Positions 18,401-26,055 of a stretch of 64,000 nt of DNA are shown piece after piece (position 1 is the stretch's first letter; each line of letters starts with the position of its first letter). The DNA is from Sodaliphilus pleomorphus (lineage in GTDB: Bacteria > Bacteroidota > Bacteroidia > Bacteroidales > Muribaculaceae). Location of the stretch: the NCBI RefSeq assembly GCF_009676955.1, contig NZ_CP045696.1, positions 2,239,001-2,303,000 of the forward strand, written 5' to 3'. Under the pieces are notes generated by a model, which saw only the letters and a program-made list of their open reading frames with translations, made no database searches and had not been told where the DNA came from. The translations under genes and the position numbers were made by a program.

Positions 18401-18565
18401 AAAGCGTGGACTGCTTTATGCCACGCTTTGTGAGTTGAGGGTCGTAGAAAAAACCGTATACGCAAAAAGGGGAATAATAGTGCAGCATACGCCTATAACG
18501 TGGAAACCGCCGTGCTTTCCTCTTGCGTAAAATAAAGATGAAAATTTCCTACGTTTTCAACTCAC
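18401..18565. other. Gene-free stretch with nested inverted repeats
   Basis: 18350-18722 contains no gene I can support. It holds AAAGCGTGG/CCACGCTTT (18401-18409 with 18421-18429) and, immediately adjoining, GTGAGTTGA (18430-18438), which pairs with TCAACTCAC at 18557-18565, enclosing about 120 nt. This could be a structured RNA or a relic of a mobile element; direction of transcription is not evident. Confidence 0.35.
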
Positions 18566-18722
18566 AAGAATAAGCAAAACGCTTTCTATTACAACGATGT
18601 CGGTGCGGAATGTTGCCATTCTGCGTAGCAAATATAATCATTTTTTTTTGACATACAAGAATTTGACCCTAATTTTTTTTTTCAAAAAATCGCTGGAATT
18701 TGCTGGAATTTCAAGTATCTTT

Positions 18723-18897
18723 CCTAATTTGGCAGTCTGTTGTATTAACGTGTTGCCACACAATACTTTACATAGCAAAATAATGTAGCTAATTTTTCGG
18801 TGTTGCAAAGATTAATTAGCTATAAATATACAAATAAGAAATGAACTGTGTAACAATTCATTAGAAAAGATTTTACGCTCTAACTGTCAAAGTCCCG
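18723..18897 (-). mobile_element. 175-bp internally deleted (MITE-like) copy of the neighbouring IS1634 element
   Basis: The first ~92 bp match the left end of the IS at 19017 (about 91%) and the last ~81 bp match its right end (about 94%), including TTTGGCAGT and ACTGTCAAAG terminal repeats. The 1.97-kb transposase body is missing, with the join at GATTAA/TTAGCT. Such a derivative could be moved in trans by the intact transposase 300 bp away. No direct repeat is visible at its edges, but as with the full IS, the left edge is preceded by GTATCTTT. Confidence 0.8.
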
Positions 18898-18950
18898 CCG
18901 TGCAAGCGCCCCCACACGTGTAGCATGGCCTGGCAGCGTCCAGCCTCGGC

Positions 18951-19016
18951 CTCGAAAAAATATTTCATCAAAAAAAACGCTTTTCTTTTGGAAATAGCAA
19001 AAAAAGCCGTATCTTT
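18951..19016. repeat. 66-bp target-site duplication, left copy
   Basis: Perfect copy of 21162-21227, abutting the left end of the IS. It begins CTCGAAAAAATATTTC and ends GCCGTATCTTT. The right copy continues into the tRNA-Ser promoter, so this left copy is the duplicated target. Between it and the small element (18898-18950) lies only a GC-rich filler. Confidence 0.88.
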
Positions 19017-21161
19017 CCTAATTTGACAGTTTGTTGTATTAACGTGTTACTACACAATACTTTACATAGTAAAGTAATGTAGCTAATTTTTCGGTGCTGC
19101 AAGGATTAACCTTTGTTAACCTTTCGGTAGAACGCGTTCATCGCTGCTTTTGTGATTATCTGTTTGTTAACTTCCACACCGGCAAGCTCTTGCAGTTGGT
19201 CGGTGAGGCTGGTGCGCTGGAACATGGGCACGTATCCCAGTCCCTGGATTTGTCCGAAGCGCAGGTTCTGGAGAGTGTCGATCAGCTGGTCGACGGTCAG
19301 GGGGTGCTCCTTGTAGGCCTCGGGGAACGAGTCGGCCAGCTGCTTTTGCAGGAGCTTGAGCAGCAGCAGTGCGAGGAAGCAGACGAGGAAGTGGGAGCGG
19401 ATGCGGTCCTGCCTGGAGAGGTAGACGGGTCTGGCCTCGAGGTGGGTCTTGGTGGTGCGGAACAGGTGCTCTATCTCGTGATGGAAGGAGCGTGCCTTGA
19501 GCACGAACGCGGCCTCGTCGTCGAGCGAGGTGGCGTAGGCGTAGAAGCCGTCGAGCTTCTCCTCCTGCCCTAGGATGTCGTCATTGATGACCATCTCGGT
19601 CTTGACGGCCGTCTGTCCGTCGTCGGTCTTGTGTATGGTCTCTATGTAGTTGAGCGGTGACTGCTGCGAGCGGCGCGGGTTGGCCTGCCCCCTGGCCACT
19701 ATCTTCCTGGCCGCCGCGAGGCGCTCGGCGCGCTTGTGCCTGAGGAAGAGGGCGAAGTCGTGGCTGTAGGTGATGATGACCCTCTCGGCCCTGGAGGAGC
19801 TTTGCCATTGCCTGATGCGTCGCCCCCGGGCGTCGACGGGCGTTGCGCCGGGGTTCTCCCTGCGGGCCTCGAGCCACTGCGGGTTGAGGCCTTTCACGGT
19901 TTTGTCGACAAGTATCTCCTTGTAGAATGTGGTCTGGCGCAGCAGGGAGCTGTCAGCCTGGCCGCCCTCGCGCAGCACGTCCAGGTTGTAGAGGCCGCCG
20001 TCGGAGTACTTCTCGTGCAGCAGCCTGGCCTTTTCCCCGTCGGCGCAGTAGCCCAGCCTCCAGCCCCTGGGGTCGACGGCGGCCCGGCGGTCGGCGGCGG
20101 GCAGCGAGGGGATCGACTGGACGCAGATGTAGTCGCGGCCCTGGTCCATGTTGTAGCGCCGGTTGCCCTCCGAGGCCAGGCCGGCGTCGGTGGAGACGAC
20201 GAACTCGGTCAGGCCGAACTTGCGCCTCAGCACATCCTCGAGCGGCTGGAGCGTGGCCTGCTCCGACTCGTTGCCCGGGAAGACCACAAAGGCCAGCGGG
20301 ATGCCGTCCATGTCCATGAACATGCCCATCTGCACGATGGGGCTGGGCCGGTTCTCTTTCGACTTGCCGCGCTTGCGCAGCCCGGCCACGAGCTCGCCGG
20401 TCTCTATGTCCACCGTGTCCCTGTCGTTGTCCTCGATCTCGAAGTAGTAGTTGGTGCAGTCGTAGTAGATCACCCTGTCCCTGCGTTCCATGAACCTGGC
20501 CGAGCAGGCGTAGACGCCGGCCTGGATGTCGTCGATGTGGCCCGAGAGCAGGCTCAGGGCCCGGTACATGTCGGCCTCGCCGAACTTCGGGGGCCGCACC
20601 AGCCCCTGCGCCTTTCGCAGCGTCCTCTGCTTGGAGCAGGGGAAGAGCAGACGGCCCGTGACCAGCGTCCTCAATATCCCGTCGAGGTCGAACTTCGCCT
20701 TGCTCGCCTTCTTGATCTCGGCGCACATGCGGGGCAGGCCGAGCCTGTTGTAGAGCGGCAGCAGCATCAGGTCGCCGCCCGCCCGCAGAGGCAGGTCGCC
20801 CATCCCCACGGTCTGGCCCGGGTAGAAGTCAACCGAAATGCGCTCCCTGCCGGCCTTCTCCTCCTCGGTCATGCGGGCCGCCAGGTCCCTGACCCACTGG
20901 CGCGGGTCCTGGCAGCCGTACTTGCGCCTGATGTCCTCAAGCAGCCCCAGCCGCCTGACAGTCTTTGTGGTAGACTTGCCGTCGATGCGCACCGACTTCT
21001 GGATGTAAGCCCACGTGCCCTTCTTTGTAGTGCCGAATGTCGCCTTCATATCGATAATCCTTTAATGTAATAACTACTATTAGCTACAAATATACAAATA
21101 AAAAATGAACTGTGCAACAATTCATTAGAAAAAATTTTACACTCTAACTGTCAAAGTCCCG
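19017..21161 (-). mobile_element. IS1634-family insertion sequence, 2,145 bp, intact
   Basis: One transposase gene framed by terminal inverted repeats with the core TTTGACAGTT (left about 19022, right complement about 21147-21156) and flanked exactly by 66-bp direct repeats. IS1634, first described in Mycoplasma mycoides, is known for unusually long, variable target duplications, which agrees with what is seen here. The ends were fixed by comparing the two flanking repeats and the small derivative at 18723-18897. Confidence 0.88.
19106..21049 (-). CDS. IS1634-family DDE transposase
   Basis: 647 residues, full length for the family. Key blocks: VIYYDCTNYYFEIE (first catalytic Asp with the family-typical TN-YF motif), FVVSTDAGLASEGNRRY (second Asp), and DGFYAYATSLDD plus RSFHHEIEHLFRTTKTHLEARPVYLSRQDRIRSHF, which is the IS4-superclass Y-x2-R-x3-E-type region (EIEHLFRTTKTHLEARPV). 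The gene is uninterrupted, so it is likely active. GC content is markedly higher than the AT-rich element ends. Confidence 0.92.
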   Translation of the reverse strand: MKATFGTTKKGTWAYIQKSVRIDGKSTTKTVRRLGLLEDIRRKYGCQDPRQWVRDLAARMTEEEKAGRERISVDFYPGQTVGMGDLPLRAGGDLMLLPLYNRLGLPRMCAEIKKASKAKFDLDGILRTLVTGRLLFPCSKQRTLRKAQGLVRPPKFGEADMYRALSLLSGHIDDIQAGVYACSARFMERRDRVIYYDCTNYYFEIEDNDRDTVDIETGELVAGLRKRGKSKENRPSPIVQMGMFMDMDGIPLAFVVFPGNESEQATLQPLEDVLRRKFGLTEFVVSTDAGLASEGNRRYNMDQGRDYICVQSIPSLPAADRRAAVDPRGWRLGYCADGEKARLLHEKYSDGGLYNLDVLREGGQADSSLLRQTTFYKEILVDKTVKGLNPQWLEARRENPGATPVDARGRRIRQWQSSSRAERVIITYSHDFALFLRHKRAERLAAARKIVARGQANPRRSQQSPLNYIETIHKTDDGQTAVKTEMVINDDILGQEEKLDGFYAYATSLDDEAAFVLKARSFHHEIEHLFRTTKTHLEARPVYLSRQDRIRSHFLVCFLALLLLKLLQKQLADSFPEAYKEHPLTVDQLIDTLQNLRFGQIQGLGYVPMFQRTSLTDQLQELAGVEVNKQIITKAAMNAFYRKVNKG

Positions 21162-21227
21162 CTCGAAAAAATATTTCATCAAAAAAAACGCTTTTCTTTT
21201 GGAAATAGCAAAAAAAGCCGTATCTTT
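21162..21227. repeat. 66-bp target-site duplication, right copy (original promoter side)
   Basis: Identical to 18951-19016. It carries the -33 box and most of the -7 box of the tRNA-Ser promoter, so the insertion split the promoter at its -7 element and then rebuilt it by duplication. Confidence 0.88.
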
Positions 21228-21228
21228 G
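21198..21228 (+). promoter_or_regulatory. tRNA-Ser promoter
   Basis: TTTG (21198-21201), 19 bases, TATCTTTG (21221-21228), a textbook Bacteroidota promoter 36 bp upstream of the mature tRNA. The last G of the -7 box is the first base outside the 66-bp duplication. Confidence 0.8.
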
Positions 21229-21263
21229 CACTCGCTTAATGAAACAATTCAGCACAAAGCACT

Positions 21264-21353
21264 GGAGAGGTGGGTGAGTGGCTGAAACCAGCAGTTTGCT
21301 AAACTGCCGTAGGGGTAACCCTACCGCAAGTTCGAATCTTGTCCTCTCCGCCA
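21264..21353 (+). tRNA. tRNA-Ser (GCT)
   Basis: Acceptor GGAGAGG pairs with CCTCTCC, discriminator G, encoded CCA. Anticodon stem GCAGT/ACTGC encloses TTGCTAA, giving anticodon GCT (reads AGC/AGU). The long variable arm GTAGGG-GTAA-CCCTAC marks a class II serine tRNA; the T-arm has GTTCGAATC. The 3' end is the prophage integration site. Confidence 0.96.
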
Positions 21354-21400
21354 CACCAAGGGCAACAAGTTGCACAGCAACGGGTTGCCCTTGATTGGTT
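21337..21400 (+). other. attL: prophage left attachment site
   Basis: 64 bp running from the T-arm of tRNA-Ser through its CCA end and the adjoining hairpin (AAGGGCAAC/GTTGCCCTT). Matched 63/64 by 60767-60830, differing only in CGGGTT versus CGAGTT. The repeat therefore regenerates both the tRNA 3' end and the hairpin that probably terminates it. Confidence 0.92.
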
Positions 21401-21407
21401 AGAAAAC

Positions 21408-21429
21408 CATAGACGCTATATAGACGGTA
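21408..21429 (+). repeat. Arm-type integrase repeats, left end
   Basis: CATAGACG (21408-21415) and ATAGACGGTA (21420-21429), direct repeats just inside attL. The same pair with similar spacing lies inside the right end (60675-60696). Short direct repeats at both ends of an integrated element are the usual arm sites for the N-terminal domain of tyrosine integrases. Confidence 0.55.
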
Positions 21430-21484
21430 GCAAAAATCGAAAGTTTCACCATTTGCATTCTTCACGAAAAAGAATGTAAAAAAA

Positions 21485-22642
21485 ATGTGTGCAGCACGAA
21501 AAAAACTTAACTCACTTAGCGAGGTCCTGAAATTCACATTCCCTAAACTTCACACCGGCCCGAAGTGGTACGTTGACTTCTATGCCTACGACCCCGCCAC
21601 CGACACGATGCGCCGCAAGAAGTTCCACCTTGATAACATCGGGAAAATCACCGAGCGTCGCAAGCGCGCCAACGAGATGATCGAGAGCCTGACCAAACTT
21701 TTGCGGTCGGGTTGGTCGCCATGGATCAACGCCGAGACCAACCGAAGCTACACTTTATTGGAGGATGCCCTTGAAAAATATGAGGCATACGTTGAAAGAA
21801 TGCCGAAGTACAAGACCCGCAAGGCCTACACATCACGCCTGAACATCTTCCGCAAGTACAATGCCAGCCGCTTGTTGCCGATACGTTATGTCTATCAGTT
21901 CGACACGGCATTTGTCAGTGATTTTCTCGACTATATATTTTTGGATCGTGAGACCAACGCCCGCACCCGCAACAATTACCGCCAGTGGTGTGCATCGCTG
22001 GCGACGTTCTTCATCGAGAAGCAGTATCTCACGACCAACCCAGTCGAGAAAATCAAGGCCATTGCCGAGACCGGCAAGAAGCGTCAGCCTTTGACGGCGC
22101 AGATGCTGCACGAGCTGGAGCAGCACCTGCGTGAAGCACACCCTTATTTCTACCTTGCCTGCATGATGGAATACTACACGTTTATCCGCCCCGAGGAGCT
22201 CAGCCATATCAAATTAGAGGACATCAGTGTAAAAGAGCAGTCGGTTTACATCTCGTCTGCTGTATCGAAGAACAAGCGTGACGGAAAGGTAGGGCTCAAC
22301 GACAAGATAGTAAAGATCATGATAGCGTTAAACGTCTTGACGCTCCCCAGCAATTATTATTTATTTGGGCCCAAGGTGTCGCGTCCGTGTGAGACCCGAG
22401 GAGACAGCGAGATGTTCAGGCGCAAGTGGAACAAGCTTGTGAGGAAAGGCCTCGGATGGGACGACTGCTATCAGTTTTACAGTTTGAAAGACAGCGGTCT
22501 GCGTGATCTTGCCAACGCCGAGGGCATAGTGATTGCTCGCGACCAGGCGCGTCACACCGACGTATCGACAACCAACAAATACCTGCAGGGGCGTGACGCA
22601 CCTGTGCATGAGGAAATCAAGCACTTCAAGGGCAATCTTTAG
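21485..22642 (+). CDS. int: Prophage tyrosine recombinase (integrase)
   Basis: 385 residues. An N-terminal arm-binding domain, a SAM-like core-binding domain (about 100-195) and a catalytic domain (about 205-385). Catalytic elements seen: Arg in YYTFIRPEELSHIKLEDI, the beta-hairpin Lys region SKNKRDGKVGL, a His in ARHTDVSTTNKYLQ and the nucleophile Tyr in NKYLQ. The usual HxxR box is replaced by SLKDSGLRDL, a variation seen in Bacteroidales phage-type integrases. The gene begins 84 bp inside attL and its stop overlaps the stop of the convergent tail gene by 3 bp. Confidence 0.92.
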   Translation: MCAARKKLNSLSEVLKFTFPKLHTGPKWYVDFYAYDPATDTMRRKKFHLDNIGKITERRKRANEMIESLTKLLRSGWSPWINAETNRSYTLLEDALEKYEAYVERMPKYKTRKAYTSRLNIFRKYNASRLLPIRYVYQFDTAFVSDFLDYIFLDRETNARTRNNYRQWCASLATFFIEKQYLTTNPVEKIKAIAETGKKRQPLTAQMLHELEQHLREAHPYFYLACMMEYYTFIRPEELSHIKLEDISVKEQSVYISSAVSKNKRDGKVGLNDKIVKIMIALNVLTLPSNYYLFGPKVSRPCETRGDSEMFRRKWNKLVRKGLGWDDCYQFYSLKDSGLRDLANAEGIVIARDQARHTDVSTTNKYLQGRDAPVHEEIKHFKGNL

Positions 22643-24699
22643 TCCAGCTTGTAGAAATAGCCGGTCACCAATGGTGACACACCTTTTGCCGTGATGTTGT
22701 ATTCAAGTTTCTCGCAAGCGAAACGCTGGCCATGAATGAGAAAAGCCCTCGTAGGCTTCAACACCTCATTGGAGATAAACTTGATGCAATATTTAACGGT
22801 GGTGTCGATGACCGTGCCGTCGGCGAAACTCGTGTTGCCGATTGTCTCTTTGTCTTGCAGTTGTTGGAGTGTTAAGAAATTATGCGCACTGATATGTTTG
22901 TTGCCGTATGAATTAGCCTTGACCTCGTAATCCGAGCATGGCTGCACCACCGGGTAGTCGCCGATGCAACTCAGGTCTTCGGTGGCAATAGCAGTCATCG
23001 ATTCGGGGACGTATGCCACATACATTTTATCGACTTCGGATGCGCTGTCAACAGTAGTCTCACCCGAGATGAGTGACTCAAGGTCGGTCTTGACCGTATC
23101 GGCAGCGCGCACCAGGATCTTCTCGCCGACATCAGCAGGGCCTTCGATGGCCAGTATCGGCATCGGCACCTCGGCAACCTTCCGTTCATTGTAGTAAGTC
23201 TTGCCATTCTGCGTGTATGACGATGTGATAACAAATGGCACATTCTGCATGATTGTGGTGGCCGGCACAATCTTCAGTTCAACATCAATATCCTTTTTGT
23301 CGGGCTGACGCATGAGGGCACCGAACTGGTTGACCTCTTTGAAGTAGTATTCGGTGACATTGCCGTTGGTGTCCTTGACGGTGGCAAGAATAAACTGATG
23401 CCCTTGAACATTGAACAGCTTGTTTTTGTCGTTCGCCGAAGCACCACTGCGCAGATATGCCTGCATCTGTTCGAAAGTTGTGAAGCGATTATCTATAGTG
23501 GCAGCCCCAAGGATGTCTTCCGAAAGGTGATATTCGCTGTCCTCCATGCTAAACCCGATGTTGCCGTTGCTCACATCTTTGGTGTCTTCTTTCTCCACTT
23601 CTGACGTGTATTCATCAACAATATCTTCGATGGGCAGCGGTGTGTCGCTCCACCATGTCTGGTGGTTCACCAGCGTGCAGGACTTGGTTATTTCGTCAAC
23701 CTCAACAACGATGCCCAGGAATCTCTCGACCTGTGTCAGGAACTCGTTCACAGTCCAGTGAGGCAGAGCCTTTGCGATGTCCACACGGTTGTTGGCCGTG
23801 ACGATGAAAATGCGCCTGAACAAAGTGTTATCAGTATAAAGTCTTTTGAGGCCTTCAAGGTCTATCTCGTAGCCGACAGCGGACAGCACTTTGCGGATCG
23901 TGCGGCAGAGCATCGGCATGTATGATGGGCACACTTGCGGAGTGCCGTCAGATTTCTCTTCCTGGTTTTCCCATTCAAGACGGTATTCCGGGAAATAATA
24001 TCCGTTCCCATTGCCGTCGCGCCCATGCATACGCATCACAATCTCGTTGCATAGCAGCCCGCTGTCGCAGTAACTGTTCCAAGAACTGTTAACATTGATG
24101 ACGGGGAATGCTACGCCTCTATTGTCATAGGCATCATAACCTTGTGAATGGTCATAAGTCCACCATCTCTTTTTCCACCATTCAAGGGCGTTCTGTGCTT
24201 TGGACTTATCCTTGCTGTCCGGCTTATTGAGAAAGCGGATGTCAACACACTCAATCCAGTCAAGCACTGCTCGGTAGAATGCGGTGCCTTTCTCGGCCGG
24301 CTGCGGCTCGGGCTGATATGACAACTCGTGCATCCAGTCGCCGAGGTCGAGCTCGTCAACATAAAGCTCTGCCCCTTTGGTGTAGAAGTTCATCTCGCTG
24401 TTGCCGCCCAGCAGCTGCACCCTGACCGCCGAATCGGTGACTTGGTTGATGACCGCCTTGCCGTCGAGCAGCACCTTGTTATCGACACGCAGCACGGCGT
24501 GCAACTCACGGTATTCGGTCACTGTGTCAACCCTGTTGATGCTGCCGAAAATGGCACGGTTCTCGGCGCACTGCATCGGTAACTCAATGTCGTAGGTGTA
24601 GCTGCCCGTCTTGTTGAAATAGACGTTCTCACGCGTGAGTTTGATGGCCACATTCTCACGCAGCACAGCGGGCTTGTTGTCAAGTAAAAGTTCAATCAT
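22639..24699 (-). CDS. Large phage tail protein (distal tail/baseplate-like)
   Basis: 686 residues, no signal peptide. It begins MIELLLDNKPAVLRENVAIKL with repeated beta-strand segments and contains no enzymatic motif I recognise; a Trp-rich stretch (ALEWWKKRWWTYD) lies near residue 175. It is the last gene of the lysis/tail transcription unit and overlaps the spanin-like gene by 4 bp. Length, position at the end of the late genes and beta-rich composition fit a baseplate or tail-tip component; this is inference. Confidence 0.6.
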   Translation of the reverse strand: MIELLLDNKPAVLRENVAIKLTRENVYFNKTGSYTYDIELPMQCAENRAIFGSINRVDTVTEYRELHAVLRVDNKVLLDGKAVINQVTDSAVRVQLLGGNSEMNFYTKGAELYVDELDLGDWMHELSYQPEPQPAEKGTAFYRAVLDWIECVDIRFLNKPDSKDKSKAQNALEWWKKRWWTYDHSQGYDAYDNRGVAFPVINVNSSWNSYCDSGLLCNEIVMRMHGRDGNGNGYYFPEYRLEWENQEEKSDGTPQVCPSYMPMLCRTIRKVLSAVGYEIDLEGLKRLYTDNTLFRRIFIVTANNRVDIAKALPHWTVNEFLTQVERFLGIVVEVDEITKSCTLVNHQTWWSDTPLPIEDIVDEYTSEVEKEDTKDVSNGNIGFSMEDSEYHLSEDILGAATIDNRFTTFEQMQAYLRSGASANDKNKLFNVQGHQFILATVKDTNGNVTEYYFKEVNQFGALMRQPDKKDIDVELKIVPATTIMQNVPFVITSSYTQNGKTYYNERKVAEVPMPILAIEGPADVGEKILVRAADTVKTDLESLISGETTVDSASEVDKMYVAYVPESMTAIATEDLSCIGDYPVVQPCSDYEVKANSYGNKHISAHNFLTLQQLQDKETIGNTSFADGTVIDTTVKYCIKFISNEVLKPTRAFLIHGQRFACEKLEYNITAKGVSPLVTGYFYKLD

Positions 24700-25178
24700 C
24701 GCATTCTGGTTTTATAAGCTATGAGCAGAAGCAACGCTATCATCGAGACACCGCCGAAGATCATCAGCGTCTTCTGCGCCCATGATAAAGTGCGCGGCAC
24801 CTCCACCTCTTTTTCTATTGTCTGCGTGGTGACCACTGGCACCTGCACGCTGTCGGTGACGTGTACGGTGTCAACTCTCACCACATTGGTCGTGCCTTGC
24901 AGATAGTGCCATCGTTCGATGCGCACCGTGTCGCCTTGTACATAGTGGTAGATGCTGTCGCGCTGCACCAGCGTGTCACGCACATGGTCGATGCGCACGC
25001 TCTCAATCGTGTGCTCCTGCGTGACCACCTTGGGAACCTCCACCACCTTGTATTGTGTCTTACATGAGCATAGGGAAAGCAGCAGGACAACCATGGAGAA
25101 GATGATTACTATCACGATGCACATGCTTGCGCAGCCCTCGTGCTTGTTGCCGATGTCGTCGTCATAATCCTTGCTCAT
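24696..25178 (-). CDS. Spanin-like (Rz-type) membrane protein
   Basis: 160 residues. A strongly hydrophobic segment near residues 19-35 ends in CSCK, which may be a lipobox, followed by a long charged, Val/Thr-rich periplasmic stretch (about 35-125, with repeated VxVDTVxV patterns likely to be an elongated beta or coil structure) and a second membrane segment at the C-terminus (TLMIFGGVSMIALLLLIAY). Two membrane anchors joined by an extended periplasmic linker, placed directly after the endolysin gene, suggest a unimolecular spanin that fuses membranes at lysis. The start at 25178 is used because the upstream extension overlaps the endolysin end. Confidence 0.55.
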   Translation of the reverse strand: MSKDYDDDIGNKHEGCASMCIVIVIIFSMVVLLLSLCSCKTQYKVVEVPKVVTQEHTIESVRIDHVRDTLVQRDSIYHYVQGDTVRIERWHYLQGTTNVVRVDTVHVTDSVQVPVVTTQTIEKEVEVPRTLSWAQKTLMIFGGVSMIALLLLIAYKTRMR

Positions 25179-25183
25179 AGTCT

Positions 25184-25645
25184 TTAACCATTTAAGCCTG
25201 CGATATATTTCCCCTTGATGCATGTGAATTTTTGTCGCCTATTCATCGGGCTGTAACTCACGTGTATCCAATCTGGTTGCATCTTCCTGTTTGGATACTC
25301 GTTAATCAATTTGTCAAACGGCAACCCAAGTTTGATTATCAGGTCAAGCAACTTCCTATTTTCCTCAGGGTTGTCGCTCATTGCGTGTATGTCCGCAGCT
25401 TGCCCAAGCATGTGCTGGCTCGATGCCGCCCCGTGCACGGCCTTGTTGAGCTGCGGGCTACGGTAGCCGCTGGTCACGATGATGGGCGCGCCCCAAGCCT
25501 CGCGCAAGGGGTCGAGAATGTGCTCGACAAGTGTGGTGAGGTTGGCCTTTACGGCGTCGGTGGGCTCGTTGTTGATGCCCAGTCTTTGCGCTGTTGCGCT
25601 GTGCGTCAATTCGCGCATGGTGAAATGTTTCATTTGATAGTTCAT
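25184..25645 (-). CDS. Endolysin, peptidase M15 (D-Ala-D-Ala carboxypeptidase-like)
   Basis: 153 residues. Zinc-binding pattern of peptidase M15_3: SGYRSPQLNKAVHGAASSQHMLGQAADIHA supplies His and Asp ligands and DWIHVSYS supplies the last His. It starts MNYQMKHFTMRELTHSATA, also typical. It cleaves peptide crosslinks in peptidoglycan. No signal peptide, so it needs the holin encoded 24 bp upstream. Confidence 0.88.
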   Translation of the reverse strand: MNYQMKHFTMRELTHSATAQRLGINNEPTDAVKANLTTLVEHILDPLREAWGAPIIVTSGYRSPQLNKAVHGAASSQHMLGQAADIHAMSDNPEENRKLLDLIIKLGLPFDKLINEYPNRKMQPDWIHVSYSPMNRRQKFTCIKGKYIAGLNG

Positions 25646-25669
25646 GAATTTTTTTTGATTAATCTTTCT

Positions 25670-25912
25670 TTATTTTTTTGGTAATCGGTTGGCAATGGTT
25701 TCTTCAATCTCGCCCAGTTTGTGATTTGTGTAAAGTGTGATGCCGAAGATGCTGCCGCTATAGAGTAATGTTTGGCCCAAAACCCACAGTACAGAGTCAT
25801 GAATCTCGCCTGAGGGTGGAATGATAAACCCTGCGGTGGTGATGCCAACGCCGAATGCGAGCATGCCCACCGCACTCCATGTCGCAACGCTGTCTTTCTT
25901 GTCCGATCTCAT
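25670..25912 (-). CDS. Holin-like two-helix membrane protein
   Basis: 80 residues from ATG 25912. Charged N-terminus (MRSDKKD), two membrane helices (WSAVGMLAFGVGITTAGFII and SVLWVLGQTLLYSGSIFGIT), charged C-terminus (EETIANRLPKK). Size and position directly before the endolysin fit a class II holin. The start at 25993 would add a segment lying in the late promoter and is rejected. Confidence 0.7.
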   Translation of the reverse strand: MRSDKKDSVATWSAVGMLAFGVGITTAGFIIPPSGEIHDSVLWVLGQTLLYSGSIFGITLYTNHKLGEIEETIANRLPKK

Positions 25913-25930
25913 AACTTTTGCATTTAACTT

Positions 25931-25967
25931 TGCAAAAGTATAACCATATTTCACCTCATAAAAAGAC
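25931..25967 (-). promoter_or_regulatory. Phage late-type promoter 5 (lysis unit)
   Basis: On minus: GTCTTTTTAT (25958-25967), exactly 17 bases, TACTTTTGCA (25931-25940). Transcription would start near 25924, 12 nt before the holin ATG. One of five identical layouts in this prophage. Confidence 0.72.
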
Positions 25968-26055
25968 ACAACAATGACCTTCATCTTTGACACTGATAAT
26001 TGGTGGCTCTATGAGATACAAGTGGGCAGACACTATCGTGATGACACACTGTTAC

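Noticed and set aside
16966..18912. CCCGCCGTGCA-GCGCCC similarity at 16966 and 18893 as a target duplication for the small element
   Set aside because: Only about 18 bp with a mismatch and GC-rich; positions do not fit the ends of the element.
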